Source of the DNA: Echinarachnius parma
Taxonomy: Eukaryota > Echinodermata > Echinoidea > Clypeasteroida > Echinarachniidae
Direction of reading: 5' to 3'
NCBI GenBank assembly: GCA_037951105.1
Contig: JBAMJV010003315.1
Coordinates: forward strand, 1-64,000
DNA: 64,000 nucleotides
Of this stretch, positions 1-11,602 are shown in pieces (positions within the stretch are counted from its first letter, which is position 1; each line of letters starts with the position of its first letter). Under the pieces are notes generated by a model. That model saw only the letters and a list, made by a program, of their open reading frames with translations, searched no databases and was not told the origin of the DNA. The position numbers and the translations under genes are program-made.

Positions 1-1229
1 TCTGGTTATTGCTTTTATATAGTCTTACGCAATCAGACAGCCTACACGCTGAGAAAATAAAGGTACAATTTAGGGTGCGAAACGCTGATATACAATAACA
101 GCAACTGGGTGCAACTCTGCACCCCAAATTGGGGTATTGGCAACCCAATATATTATGTTGTGCACACTCCACAGGGTGCAGGGACCCAACTTTTGGGGTT
201 GGAAAATTGCACCTGGTTAAAGGTGTATGCTATTGTGTAAGGCAGGGAAATTGGAGCCAGCGTTTTGTAATGTTAAAGTGTGTATGAACATTGCACATAC
301 TAGATAAAATTTCAACTAACCACAACGATATCGAAATTGATTACTAATTGTAATCATCACTGATTATCAACACACAATCAACAATACGCAAAATATTTAC
401 CGGGATTACCCTCACGACTAGAATTATAAACGCATCTACGTACAGCGTAAGTGATCGGCTCTCTCCGATTATAGTTTGCGACGATGTGTTATTATTATGG
501 CTGCCCTGGGATGTAACCGCGATTTAATAACGGACATATTATCTATGACAGACTAGGGACGGAACGGCTCAGTAAGCAACATTAGTGATGTGTAGTAGTA
601 AATTTGCAGTCGAGTAATTTAGCGCTGAAGTACAAGAGTTGTGCACTAGATAATGCATCGTACTCGTGTTATATTCGTGTAAGGGGCGTATTACTGAATC
701 CACATTGGGGGCGGAGAGTGATGTGGGGGTCGGGGCGGGGTGGGGGGGGGGGAGGGGGAAGAGCCGGGGCGAGACCAACAACAACAACAAAAACAACTAG
801 GGGTATTCTCCCTATGTTCTCTGATAATCCATTGGTCATAGCCAATGCAGAGGTGAAGTCTACTCCCGGGGGTGGGGGGGGGGGGTCACTCCCAACATGA
901 CTGGCTACGCGTCGAAAGGGTATGATTTTCAGCTACACGGTCAGTCGTCGACGTTTCCCCTAAAATGGGATGTTTTTCAGCATTTAAGTTCAAATATAAC
1001 ATTTATGTCCAAATCTTTTCAATAACATACATTGACAAAATTTGCATCAATATAATTGATTTTCATTAAAAATTATTATTATCGTTTTTCATTAAAAAGG
1101 GTTGGTTTTCAGCACTCGTTAAAACCAAACAGGAAAGGGTACTTTTTCAGGTGTACAAGTTTTTCGACGTTATAGGGTCCATTTCAGAGGTTGATGGACA
1201 CGGGTGTGTAGCACTTTTGTATGAGAGTG

Positions 1230-1270
<41 letters not shown>

Positions 1271-1853
1271 ACCCCCGGAGTCCTACTCATATTTGCCAGC
1301 TTCTGAATACTAGTAGTATACGTTTCAAAGTTCACGGGGCTGCATTACACGTCCTGTAATTAGTTGTACCCATACATGGCTATGTACATTACGGAAGTTA
1401 ATTCCCGTGTGGTCATCAAAACGTACGATGTGTCTGACGATGTATAGAAAAATACTAGGTAATATCGTTATAGATTGTGAATACTATTGGCTAGTGCACT
1501 GTGTATGACTGCATATTTAAAGTAGTTCAAACGAGGACAGTATACGTACCCAATGTTTGTATGTATCCTGTACATGTAAATCCGTTTCATCAAGTCACGT
1601 GACAGCACTTTGCATGTACAGTCATGTGTACTAAAAACACAACATGTATATGCATGTACAAAGAAAGGCAAATTAGATATCGCGAACATAATTATTACTA
1701 GGAGCATATTCTTATGTTGTGTATCTCAATGGTTTATATGTTAATTGATGGCCTTTATAAGCATAGTACAAATTCGTTGCCAGTTATTTCATTATGTATA
1801 CACCAAAATCCATGCGTCCAGCCAGCCGATTAGAACTATAACATACCAAATTC
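1..1853. other. Intergenic DNA, no gene recognised
   Basis: No open frame here has recognisable protein features. Frames rich in G, P or S come from G/C homopolymers near 736-755, 869-885 and 1231-1270. A short palindrome (ACCCCAAATTGGGGT) lies near 121-135, and related inverted words continue to about 220, so a degraded inverted-repeat element is possible. The rest is AT-rich with no pattern I can name. Confidence 0.5.
1231..1275. repeat. Poly(C) tract of 40 bases
   Basis: An uninterrupted run of 40 C is followed by one A and five more C. It is one of the longest homopolymers in the window. The length in an assembly is likely to be unreliable. Confidence 0.95.
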
Positions 1854-2995
1854 CAGGGGCGTCGATCCTGGGGGGGCAGGGGGGGGCGGTCGCCCCCCCC
1901 CCCCCCAACCCCCCAATGAAAATATTGGGGGGGGGGCGAACATATCATTTCGCCCCCCCAAATTAATTCCGAAAAATGAGGAAAGAAAAAAAATCGAGTG
2001 ATATATGCCAAAGACGGGGAAAGGACACATCATCAATAATTAATCTTCAAAATAGCACGTTTTTTAGTTTGAAAGGACTGTAAAATCTCCTTTTTGCCGC
2101 GCGCTTCGCGCGCATGACAGTTTCTACATATTGCAAGTTTTAAATTGGGTGGGTTTGTGGGAACTCACCTTTCAAAATGTGCTGGGCATTTGTAACTTCA
2201 TCAAAAGCACACCTCAAACAGTAGTTTATTAACCCTCATTCTATAGTATAGCACACGTCACAGAAATAAAATAATCTGAAATTTATCTTTCAGTCAAATC
2301 GGGTCCATTATGCGGTCTGAACGCAAATCCAATTGGAATCTCATTTCCCCCACATTTGAAAGTGGAGGAGATTGTCCCCCTCCCTTTGTCATTATGTATG
2401 TTTGGTTCCATACTTCATATTACGAGAAATTTCTGTCTCGGGTGTGCACCAAATCGCACAATTTCACGCCCAAAAATACAAAAGCTCCCTACTGTGGAGG
2501 GGGACACCCCCTCCCACACCCTCCCCCGCTCGGTCGCTTCGCTTCCTCGCAATGCTCTCCTCCACTTTGAAAAGTTGGTTTACGCCCTTGCTTATTTTCA
2601 TGGAGCCCCAATGCCCTAGACTATAACGATGGCTCTGTAGTATTAGATCACGTGAATCCATCTCATACAAAGGCTCAATATTTTCCTCGCTATATGCCCT
2701 TTAAAAATACGTTACGAGTATAAGGTTCACTATTTATACAATTTTTAACCACCCATGATAGGAGTTGCAAATGTCTGAAATCTAAAAGCTTCCGCGGGCT
2801 CCGCCCCCCTGGACCCCCATTATTGTCCCCAAATGTGGGCGACCCCAAAATCAGGTCTTCGAGTCATGAAGACACTTTCGATGAGCGCATATCCGGGCAT
2901 TCCAATGTGGGGCTTTTTGCTCTCTCTGTGGTCACTCTGAATTTTTTTTCTTCAAATTTCGCCCCCCCAATCGCAAAAACGGATCGACGCCCCTG
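1854..2995 (+). mobile_element. hAT-like non-autonomous element, family J copy 1
   Basis: The element starts CAGGGGCGTCGATCC and ends with its reverse complement. Copies 2 (19665-21149) and 3 (54107-55209) share the termini and nearly the whole interior. Flanks share seven bases (CAAATTC), a slightly damaged target duplication; copies 2 and 3 have perfect 8-bp ones. G/C homopolymers lie just inside both ends. A GC-rich hairpin (GCGCGCTTCGCGCGC) lies near 2098-2112, followed by a unique core and a C-rich block near 2500-2540. The short frames it holds are not conserved as proteins, so no transposase is encoded. The hAT assignment is inferred from 8-bp duplications and CAG ends. Confidence 0.85.
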
Positions 2996-3190
2996 CAAAT
3001 TCACACTCTTCTTTCGAGTTATACGATTTATTAAAAACACAATATGTAAACTAAGAAAGATCAGTACAAAATTATACTTGTGAATGGAATATGAACTACT
3101 TCCACACACGAAACAAACAACGGAGATGGCGCTATGCAAATACTTGGATTCCTTTCATAAAGCGCAACAGGCTCTCTCTTTATTGATTAC

Positions 3191-3753
3191 AAAGGGATAG
3201 TTGAGTTTTGGTAGAGAGGGCGCTACACACAATTTTTTTTTTGGTGAGATAATGAAAAACTGAGTGTCAATTTTGAAAGAGCATACAATTTTAATGGCAG
3301 AATAAACTTTATTTGATCAAATCGGTTCTGAAACGGCTGAAATATCCAAAAACATAACCATTTGTAATAAATGTGGGGCCCCCACAAGTATTCGATAATT
3401 TTAAACCACGCGATTAAAATTTGTTCTAAAATGCTTCCTCTTTCAAAAATTTTCAAAAGAGCTTTTTAGATAGTTTTGGATATCTCTCTATCTCTATCTA
3501 ATCACTATTTCAACAAAACATCAAATGCACAATATGTTATATTTTAAATGGTTTAAACAAATGCGTTTTTTGAAAGCGCCCTCTTAGTTTAAACAGCTCT
3601 TTTTTTTTAATGATAACAGGCTTTTTACTTAGTCGTTTGTAATTTTTGTATTCCTTTTGAGCATGGGGTGGAGTTATAATTATTAGTTTGTAATGTAATG
3701 GTGCAGGTTTTGGTTACTAACATTCAGTTTGACTAAAACTGTACTCTCTTTAC
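3191..3753 (+). mobile_element. TTAA MITE, family A copy 1
   Basis: The left end reads AAAGGGATAGTTGAGTTTTG. The right end is a decayed complement of it (ACTAAAACTGTACTCTCTTT). The interior carries the family landmarks in order: a GAGGGCGC word, a block related to GATAATGAAAAACTGAGTG, a block matching TTTATTTGATCAAAATCGG, a GGGGCCCCCAC mini-palindrome near 3374-3384, and a block ending GGTGGAGTTATAATTATTAG. No transposase is encoded. Confidence 0.85.
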
Positions 3754-3799
3754 CAGAATTCACTATCCTTACTTAGAACAGTCCTTTAATAAATATTTT

Positions 3800-4125
3800 T
3801 TTGTGAGGTAATGAAAATCAAGTGTACAATTTGATAAAGCCCGAAATTGTAAGAACGACTAACCTTTGTTTTTTAAATTAAAATCAGTTCAGAAAACAGC
3901 TGAAATATCCATAAATGTATCCGTTTGGAATAAGTGGGGCCTACATTTATCGATAATTTGAAATACAAAAATAGTATAATTGCCTACACATTTTGCCAAA
4001 TGTACCAAAGTGGCTTTCAATTGTTTTAGTTGATCTCTCTTATTGAATAAATGTGTTAACCAAACATCACATTCACATTTGTATTCAAAGATGATTGAAA
4101 CTTTCAAGTGTCTGGAGGACGCTCG
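3800..4125 (+). mobile_element. Family A MITE fragment (copy 2)
   Basis: Begins with the internal word TGTGAGGTAATGAAAATCAA and runs through diverged versions of the family landmarks, including a GTGGGGCC word near 3934, as far as about 4125. The TIR-proximal part and the last third are missing. It lies next to copy 1 in the same orientation, so it may be a second insertion or an old local duplication. Confidence 0.6.
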
Positions 4126-4498
4126 CCGCTCTCAGCCCTGTAAATGAGTTTATTTATAATATTATATTTGTAATACAATTCAAGCATCATTGAATCATAA
4201 CTATAGGTTATCCGTCAATTTGATACTGTTGTCATTCAATTTTTATAAATGTGTACTTCAATTTTGTCCGAAGCCGAGAATGTGCCAATGTCAACTTCAA
4301 TTTCGTCTATTTTCGACCATTTCACAAATATTCCATTTAATTTAGTAATTTGTCACACATAATCGTCCAGTAAAATTCAAATTCCTTAGTCACAGATGTG
4401 TTTAGCAACTGCGACCGACGAATTTGAATTGTAAATGGTGGTTTCGCGCCATCTGGCGGGCTTGGTGAGGATGTTGCAGAGATGGTATATAACGGTAA

Positions 4499-4515
4499 GG
4501 TGATGATGATGATGT

Positions 4516-4586
<71 letters not shown>

Positions 4587-4830
4587 AACGATGACAATGA
4601 TGCTGACGACGACAATGGTGGATGATGATGATGATGTGGATATCAAAGCTGTTGAAAGGATAATGACGATTATGATGATGATAACGACAAACAAATTTAC
4701 AACAATGATAATAATAATAATGATGGTGGTTGCTAGCTAGTGATGATAATGATGACGTTGACAAATGATGACGACGACGGCGACGGCGATATTGTTTGTA
4801 ATGATGATCATGCACGATGATGATAATTAG
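4499..4830. repeat. (GAT)n microsatellite with degenerate flank
   Basis: About 85 bases of almost pure GAT/ATG repeat (4499-4587), followed by degenerate GAT/GAC/AAT triplets to about 4830. All the poly-Met, poly-His, poly-Ser and poly-Ile frames here are artefacts of the triplet period. Confidence 0.95.
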
Positions 4831-4839
4831 GGGGAGGAG

Positions 4840-4864
4840 GGAGGAGGGGGGGGGGGGGGGGGGA
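4840..4864. repeat. G-rich homopolymer
   Basis: An almost pure G run follows a GGAGG-rich segment. Simple sequence with no gene. Confidence 0.9.
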
Positions 4865-6640
4865 GTAGGAGTAGGACAGTGATAATAATATTATTACAGA
4901 TGTTGATGAGGGCAAATGGTGATGATAATTACGACGACGATAAATCAACCGACCCTCGGCAGTTATACGACGGTGATGCTTATTATTATATTTGTGACAT
5001 TTAATGGACAATTATAAATACAAGCACGAGGTCAAATTTGTGACATGGGAATTTATCTTATTATGTAAGGAATTAATAAATTATAATTTTATGTGATTTC
5101 TTTAATGAATTAGTCATGCTTACTAGTAAGAATTATGATAGGCAATCGTATACTTCTACTTGGACACCAACGTCTGTAATTATAGTAATATTAATCGCGT
5201 TTCCATCATAATTTAAATCTACAGTAAAAACCTGTCTATAATAGCGACTGCTAAAGCGGTCTCTGTAGACATGTTTGCGGCCCATCTTGGATTTTCGGGC
5301 ACCGAAGATGCAGAATGCAGTAAGATAAAAAAATGATTTTTTAAAATTTTTTAAAGTGGACTTCCACCCGATTTCAAGCTTCTAATGATTGAAAGAAATA
5401 TATTCTAGGTCAATAAACACAATTTTGTATGAACAAAAGTATGATTGTGGTTCTATAATTGGCTTGGTAATTCTAATGACACAAATTCGCGAGCGAGCTT
5501 GTTCTATCCCACAATGCACCAATTTGTGTGACGTGCGACCCTCACTATGCGCCTATCTATGTTTTTACACTGCAGCGAATGTGTTCTTTTGATCGGACCA
5601 ATACAATGCTCGATCATGAATAGTTTAGTCTACGATGCGCCACTCAACCGTGCCTTTGAGCATACTGCATTGTTGAATCCCGTTTGAAAATACTTGCCTG
5701 CCCGAAATTGTAACACGTTTGGCTTTCATTGGAATTTGAATAGACACAAAGTCCTGTAAAACGTGGTTATCTGAATTTGCTGGCTCTGCATGACCGGCTA
5801 TTATGAATGACACATGCAGTGGTCACAATGAAGTGGCAACGGATTCAAGCCTACTCAAGAAATTGAGCAAAGTGAGGGTGCTACGTAAGGGTCTCATGAT
5901 TGTGTGCAGTATATTTAATTATTTCCTCAGAGTTATGACATTAGAAAAAATCTCTTAGAAATCAACCAAAGAGAGTCAAATCCTGAAGATATTCAAGCAC
6001 ATCCTAGATTTATTTCCAATATACTGTATTTTGTTTAAAACTCATCCGGAATTCTCCTTTAATTGTATTAAAGTGCTGGGAGGCGGAAGTCCGTCTCTAT
6101 GCTGTTTAATGAGGAGAAGGGTGGTCATGTTGGCGTGAATTAAACTTGCAATCGCCCTTTTAAAAATGTTATATTAACTCAATAAATTTAGAGTTCATGC
6201 TAAATTTATCCGCTTTGTTTCACTATAATTATGATGTTCCATCTTCTGGGGAGATCCTTTGTCTTCCTCGATGATTCGTTTTAAAAAAGGGATTATCGAT
6301 TTTTATTTTGTTTTCGCATTGGCCCGGAGGCCATTATTCTAAATGGAATAGGTGCTTTACTTGTCCAGAAGACATGTTTCAAAATAGGAAAGATCAAAAT
6401 CCTTTTTACGGGACACGTGGAAGAAACCATGCCTAAATCCAACGCTTTAAACGCCAAGTCACGTGTACAGCGACATGACTTGGCTCGTACAAACCTCTCG
6501 TCCACACTATAACCCAGACATTCGAGGGTCGTACATGCATTTTACGAAAGTTGTGTTCTAACTTAGAAGACGAGAACATGGAATGTTTGTACTGACTGTG
6601 AACACGCCCGAGCTTAACGCCCGATATTCATGGGCGTACG
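4865..6640. other. Intergenic DNA, no gene recognised
   Basis: There is no recognised repeat or gene. Open frames of 60-70 codons at 5625-5813 (-) and 6293-6505 (-) have ordinary amino-acid composition, but I recognise no domain and see no convincing splice context. An ATG-poor open frame also runs on the plus strand across 6275-6511. They could be chance frames or exon remnants. Confidence 0.4.
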
Positions 6641-6720
6641 GACACTTTTTTTTTTTTTTTTTCTCAGGGGGCCGAGGTCTTTAATTTGCCCGAATATGAT
6701 ATCCCGTTTGTCACTTGATT

Positions 6721-6769
6721 AGCGCCCCCCCCCCCCCCCCACCCAAAAAAAAAAAAAAAAAAAAAAAAG
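6721..6769. repeat. Adjacent poly(C) and poly(A) tracts
   Basis: About 17 C followed after ACCC by about 24 A. A poly(T) run lies just upstream near 6647-6661. Simple sequence. Confidence 0.9.
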
Positions 6770-6784
6770 TAAAGATCTTCATCA

Positions 6785-7050
6785 CAGTGATGCCCGAAAA
6801 GTGTCCAGTTGTTGATGTTCTAGTCCCGATGTGACATGCGTTTGCCCGAATGTGACATGATTTAGCCCGACTATGACATTGTTTTGCCCGAATGTGACAT
6901 GATTTAGCCCGATTATGACATTGTTTTCGCCCGAATATGACATGATTTAGCCCGACTATAACATTGTTTTGCCCGAATGTGACATGATTTAGCCCGAACA
7001 AGGCATGGTTTTGTCCGAATATTATGAGATTGTTATTTTCTTTGCCCGAA
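6785..7050. repeat. Minisatellite built on a GCCCGA-TATGACAT word
   Basis: Diverged copies of a ~22-bp word (GCCCGAATGTGACATGATTT alternating with GCCCGACTATGACATTGTTT) repeat about ten times, giving a ~44-bp dimeric period. The minus-strand frame across it has a matching repetitive peptide (RAKSCHIRAKQCH-type), which is a by-product of the repeat and not a gene. Confidence 0.9.
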
Positions 7051-7458
7051 TATTGCCGTTCAAAACTTTTAGCGGGGGACGGATGGATGGGGAGCTGCAG
7101 GCCCCCCCTCCCCCTAGCCCCCCTAGCCTCGATCGAGCGACTATGGCCCTATAGTTGAACGCCCGATAGGTTATCAACATATAGGGCAGTCGCGGGACAA
7201 TCGCCTCGGGAATATCATGTTTGATTGAACCAAAAGATAGATAGAGTCCCAAGTCTCTGGGGCAGCTCAACCTTATCACGTATAATGTACGTCTACGTAG
7301 TGCCGTGATTTATGGCGCGATTGCCGGTGATATCAATATGTTATTCTACTCTTTCTCAAACTTTTTAATTTTTTTTAATTATTAATCATATTCATGCATC
7401 GCATACATAATTCTGCTCCCATTGTATACGGAGACTCGGTGTATGATAATAAAGCCCG

Positions 7459-7668
7459 GCGCAGACAGAGCCGACTCGACCGATCCGACCCGACCAGACT
7501 GAAAGCCACAGTCGGTCCGATTCAGTCGCGACCATATCAACATGTCGAATCGGCCTCGAATGACATCCGACTGGCTCCCGATTGGCAAAATCGGAGTCGT
7601 GAGACAATGCACACAGAGCTGATCCAACTAAAACCAGTCGGATCGGGTCGAGTCGGCTCTGTCTGCGT
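7459..7668. mobile_element. Short inverted-repeat MITE
   Basis: The left end GCAGACAGAGCCGACTCGAC is mirrored at the right end (GTCGAGTCGGCTCTGTCTGC). The interior has further TCGG/CCGA words in both orientations. About 210 bp with no coding content. I could not establish the target duplication. Confidence 0.75.
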
Positions 7669-7702
7669 AAAACCAGGGACGGGGATGAAAGGGATGTGGG
7701 TG

Positions 7703-7757
7703 TGGGGGGGGGGGGGGGGGGGGGGGGCGGGGCGGGGGGGGGGGGGGGGGGGGGGGA
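7703..7757. repeat. Long poly(G) tract
   Basis: Roughly 50 bases of nearly pure G, interrupted only by C near 7728 and 7733 and by A near 7757. It could form a G-quadruplex and its assembled length is probably inexact. Glycine- and proline-rich frames across it are spurious. Confidence 0.95.
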
Positions 7758-8292
7758 GGTTCCTGAGAAGGGCTGCAGTTATTTGTATGCTTGTAGTTTC
7801 CATGCCGTTGGAGAGCACCAAATGGGGACAGTGGGGACAATGAGTTGAGGCATGGATACCTTGGATACCTACAGATAAAGTTTTATCTCCGAAGACAAGT
7901 TCTCCATAACAACACTATTCCTTGGGGAAACAAGAAAAAAAGAAAAGAAATAGAGAAAATCCCGTGACCAACAATGTCTTCCCAATTCTCCAATCGACTG
8001 ATACGAAATAACAGCAACATCAATAACAACACCAACAACAACAACAACAGCAATATGACTGCCAAAACAACATCAGCAACAACAACAACAACACATCGAC
8101 GTATGTATGTTGCCGCGAATCAAATCAACGGATTCGAATTTGATACAGATGATATAAATGTATATACTTTGATTGTCACGTGTTAATACACAATGTTTTT
8201 AATGCGGACGAGCATTTCATAGTTTGCTATTTAATTAATTGGTCTAGTGTGGACGTGCAAGACCACACTACGCACGCCAGGAGAGAGAGAGG

Positions 8293-8630
8293 ATGTGGAG
8301 TGGCAAGATTGGTAGAGCGCGCGCTTCCAATCATGAGATCCCGAGTTCGAACCCTGCCCACTGCGTTTGTCCTTCAGCAAGACAATTTATCCACAATTGC
8401 TGCTCTCTATTAACCCAGGTGTATAAATGGGACCCGGTAGGAGGTGAAAGCCTATATGTGACGGATCTTCTCAATGCCCATGAGCCGCTTGGAAGGAATG
8501 CTCCCCAGGGAGTGCACACAATGTGTGCTGGTTTGCATTGTATCTTATGACCGGGGGTAATAAATTAATTTGTAAAGCGCTTAGAGATGATTATCAATCA
8601 TATTAGGCGCTATATAAATCGAGTATATTA
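8293..8630 (+). mobile_element. tRNA-derived SINE (SURF1-like)
   Basis: The 5' head is tRNA-like: an A-box-like TGGCAAGATTGGTAGAGCGC and a B-box-like GAGTTCGAACC about 45 bases apart, the internal RNA polymerase III promoter. A body with CCCAGGTGTATAAATGGGAC follows, and the 3' tail is AAAGCGCTTAGAG...GCGCTATATAAAT. A 5'-truncated copy of the same body lies on the minus strand at 56985-57299. The sequence resembles sea-urchin SURF1 SINEs from memory. The head does not fold as a clean functional tRNA and continues into the SINE body, so it is not called a tRNA gene. Confidence 0.85.
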
Positions 8631-8805
8631 TGGAATCTCAAACTGTCGGCGTAATACTATGTTTATTAACACAAACTCACTCACCCTCGTCTCTGTGACG
8701 AAATAGCGATACGAGTAGTATCGTGTCCAACATTTACTGTTTGTATACAACAGCGACTGAGCAAGAACACCCAGTTTGTTCATTTGTTTGACCGATAAGG
8801 AATAT

Positions 8806-9281
8806 GACGATTACTCTGAGTGTAAAACCTGAAAGAGCATACAATTTTAATGACAGAATGAACTTTATTTGATCAAATCGGTTCAGAAACGGCTAAAATA
8901 TCAATATCCGATCGAAATAATCTGGGCCCCAGATTGATTCAATGATTTTTTTTTCAATTAAAAAATGCTTACACTTTTTTCAAAATTTACAACAGAGGTT
9001 TTTAAATAGCTTGTTTATGATCTCTCTATTTAATCATTATTTCAACAAAACATCACATGCATAATTTTGTATGAATTTTTTTGTAAACCAATGCTTTTTT
9101 TAGAGAGCGCCCTCTTGTGTTTTAATGGCACTTTTTGAATGATAACAGGCTTTTTACTTAGTCGTTTGTAATTTTCTATACGTTTCGAGCATGGTGGAGT
9201 TATAGCTATTAGTTTGTAATGTGATTGTGCAGGTTTTGGTTACTAAAGCTCAGCCTTACCAAAACTTTACTACCCCTTTAA
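8806..9281 (+). mobile_element. Family A MITE copy 3, 5'-truncated
   Basis: Starts inside the family at CTCTGAGTGTAAAACCTG and runs through all later landmarks to an intact right end, ACCAAAACTTTACTACCCCT followed by TTAA. The left ~40 bases, including the left TIR, are missing. Confidence 0.85.
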
Positions 9282-9454
9282 TGTATTGCAATATTGTATA
9301 AGACAACAGTTCGGTTAGTTTTTAATAAAATATTTGTACTAATGTTCAATCATTGAATACATAATACATGTATTGCAATATTGTATAAGACAACAGTTCG
9401 GTTAGTTTTTAATAAAATATTTGTACTAATGTTCAATCATTGAATACATAATAT
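9281..9454. repeat. Perfect 87-bp tandem duplication
   Basis: The segment beginning ATGTATTGCAATATTGTATA is present twice head to tail, 87 bases apart, with no difference I can see. The duplication starts exactly at the right end of the family A MITE (9281). High identity suggests a recent event. Confidence 0.95.
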
Positions 9455-10061
9455 TAAATGTTTAATTTTCCTTCACATTTATTTTAAATGTTGTAAACTT
9501 GTATGTAATAATATTGATCAATATGTCTTTGTTATATGTATTTTATAATTTTCTTTTAAATTTCGTTTTATTTTTTTTCCATCGTGTAATAGTTGTTTTG
9601 TATTATTTTGTTTGCTAAACGGTGGGCAGTGATCAGATCGTGCCAAGAGTGTGAGTCGTTACTTTTTTTATAATTATGAGAGGATTTGTTTATTTATTTT
9701 TAGATTAGTACCTTTGGCAATTGTTATATAAACAGCAAGCACGTTCACAATCACGAAATTGCACCGTGACCTCCTTTTGAAATGTTTACAAAAAAAACTA
9801 TACATTTCGGTTATATAAATGAGAACATTTATATCGATGATTGAATCAATGACAATTACATTGTAATGCTATTGAAAACTAAGAGGCTATTAAATTCTAA
9901 TGATTTTTTCTCGTAATTATATGTATTCAACACGAAAGTGATGTTGAAAATACTATTAATCCAATACAACCAATACATTTCACGGTTATTGTTGCATTCG
10001 AATTATAATTCATAATAATTATACACTGAATGACCGTAATAAAAGAGGAAACTTTATCATG
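9455..10061. other. AT-rich intergenic DNA
   Basis: Very AT-rich with no frame of interest and no repeat I can identify. Confidence 0.5.
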
Positions 10062-10588
10062 TTATTGGTCAAACTAAATGATAGTAACCAAAACCTGCAC
10101 CATTACATTACAAACTAATAGTTATAACTCCATCATGCTCGAAAGGTATACAACAAATTACAAACGACTAAGTAAAAAGCCTGTTATCATTTAAAAAGAG
10201 CCATTACAACTCAAGATGGCGCCTTCTAAAAACTCATTGGTTTCAACCATTTTTAATTTAAAGAAAATGTGCATGTGATGTTTTGTTAAAATAATGATTA
10301 AATAGAGAGATCATCAACAACTAGTTAAAAACATCTTTGTAAATTTTTGAAAAGTGTAAGCATTTTTTTTTTTACAGCTGGTTCAAAATTATTGAATTAT
10401 TGTGGGGTCCCACAATAATTACAAATGGTTATATTTATCGCCGTCTCTGAACCGATTTTTGTCAAATAAAGTTATTATGTCATTACAATTGTATACTCTT
10501 TCAAATCTAACACTCGGTTTTTCATTACCTCACAAACAAATTATTTCGTGCAGCGCCCTCTATACCAAAACTCAACTATCCCCCTAAA
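10062..10588 (-). mobile_element. Family A MITE copy 4 (reverse)
   Basis: Family landmarks appear in reverse order: TTGGTCAAACTAAATGATAG, the AAAAAGAGCC block, the GGGGTCCCAC mini-palindrome near 10404, and the right end TACCAAAACTCAACTATCCC. The left end has decayed. The frame at 10402-10587 is a shadow of the repeat: related frames recur in other copies. Confidence 0.85.
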
Positions 10589-11010
10589 CCGTGTATAAGA
10601 CAATTAAGTAGAATACTTTCCTAACTAATTCATCGGAACTAAATGCATCATGACACCTTATTTTGAACAATCGGAAGTGTGAATCTTCGAGACGGAATAA
10701 TGTTTTTATAATTGTTTTTGACGTCAAGTTCCAGGTTGTTCGGATAATCCTTTAAGTGGTTGTCGATTATTAAGGGTGTTCCTATCTCGACTTGGATTAA
10801 TTGACTCGAGTGCATACGAAAGAGGATAAAACAATGTTATCTTGCGGGGTAGGTAAACTTTTCACATGTTTGCCATGGCCTGAGGATCTCCACCCCCCCC
10901 CCCCCCCCCCCATAATTTGTTTTTCTTCCGCGAATGCGAGTTCATTTTCACCAGAATATTCGTGTTTTCAATACTCGGTGTTGTTCCTAATCCCCCATCC
11001 TGTACGCCCA
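10589..11010. other. Intergenic DNA with poly(C)
   Basis: No gene. A C run lies at about 10892-10910. Confidence 0.6.
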
Positions 11011-11058
11011 CGCCCAAGGCCCCGTTGCAGAAAAAGGTACAATCGATTGTAAGTTACA
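11011..11058. mobile_element. Terminal fragment of GGGGCCCCGTTGCAGAAA MITE (family C)
   Basis: GGCCCCGTTGCAGAAAAAGG followed by CAATCGATTGTAAGTTACAA matches one end of the MITEs at 13354-13489 and 15219-15373. It is cut by the family A copy at 11060. Confidence 0.65.
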
Positions 11059-11059
11059 A

Positions 11060-11602
11060 TTAAAGGGGTAGTTTAGTTTTGGTAAGGCTGAACTTTAGTA
11101 ACCAAACCTGGACAATAACCTTCAAAACTAATAGTAATAACTCCACTATGCTCGAAAAGTATACAAACTTGCAAAATGACTAAGTAAAAAGCATGTTATC
11201 ATTCAAAAAGAGCCATTTTGATCACGAGAGGGCGCTTTTTTAAAGGCGTCAGTTTCAACCATTTTCCATAGACAATAATGCATGTGATGTTTTATTACCA
11301 GACTGATTTTATAGAGAGAACATCAACAACTACTTAAATAATACTTTCGAATTTTTTTGAGAAAGTGGAAGCATTTTTTGAATTTTTTGAAAAAACCGTT
11401 AATTATTTGGGCCCCAAATAATTATAAGATCAGATACATTTATTGATATTTCAGCCGTTTGTGGGCCGATTTCGACCAAATAAAGTTTATTCTGCCATTA
11501 AAATTGCATGTTCTCTCAAATTTGACACTCAGTTTTTAATTACCTCACAAAAAAATTGCGATGTGCAGCGCCCTCTCTACCAAAACTAAACTACCCCTTT
11601 AA
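11060..11602 (-). mobile_element. Family A MITE copy 5 (reverse, complete)
   Basis: Flanked by TTAA on both sides (11060-11063 and 11599-11602). The left terminus is AGGGGTAGTTTAGTTTTGGT and the right is its complement. It inserted into a family C MITE remnant, which stops at its left border. Confidence 0.92.

Noticed and set aside
4337-4815. Poly-Ser, poly-His, poly-Ile and poly-Met open frames
   Set aside because: They are the six readings of a (GAT)n microsatellite and have no non-repetitive domain.
5625-5813. 62-codon minus-strand frame
   Set aside because: No recognisable motif and no supporting neighbours. Kept only as a remark in the intergenic entry.
6293-6505. 70-codon minus-strand frame and an overlapping plus-strand open frame
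   Set aside because: Composition is protein-like, but no domain is recognised, neither strand has clear splice sites, and frames of this size are expected by chance.
6711-7001. Repetitive RAKSCHIRAKQ-type protein on the minus strand
   Set aside because: The peptide repeat follows the 22-bp minisatellite exactly. Unit lengths vary, and the frame runs into homopolymers.
6785-7050. CRISPR-like array
   Set aside because: Repeats are contiguous and diverged with no unique spacers, and the DNA is eukaryotic.
7394-7843. 149-codon frame, the longest but one in the window
   Set aside because: It spans a MITE and a poly(G) tract, and the glycine-rich half is homopolymer.
8293-8370. Functional tRNA gene
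   Set aside because: A and B boxes are present, but no clean cloverleaf or terminator is seen, and the sequence continues into a SINE body with a second copy at 56985-57299.
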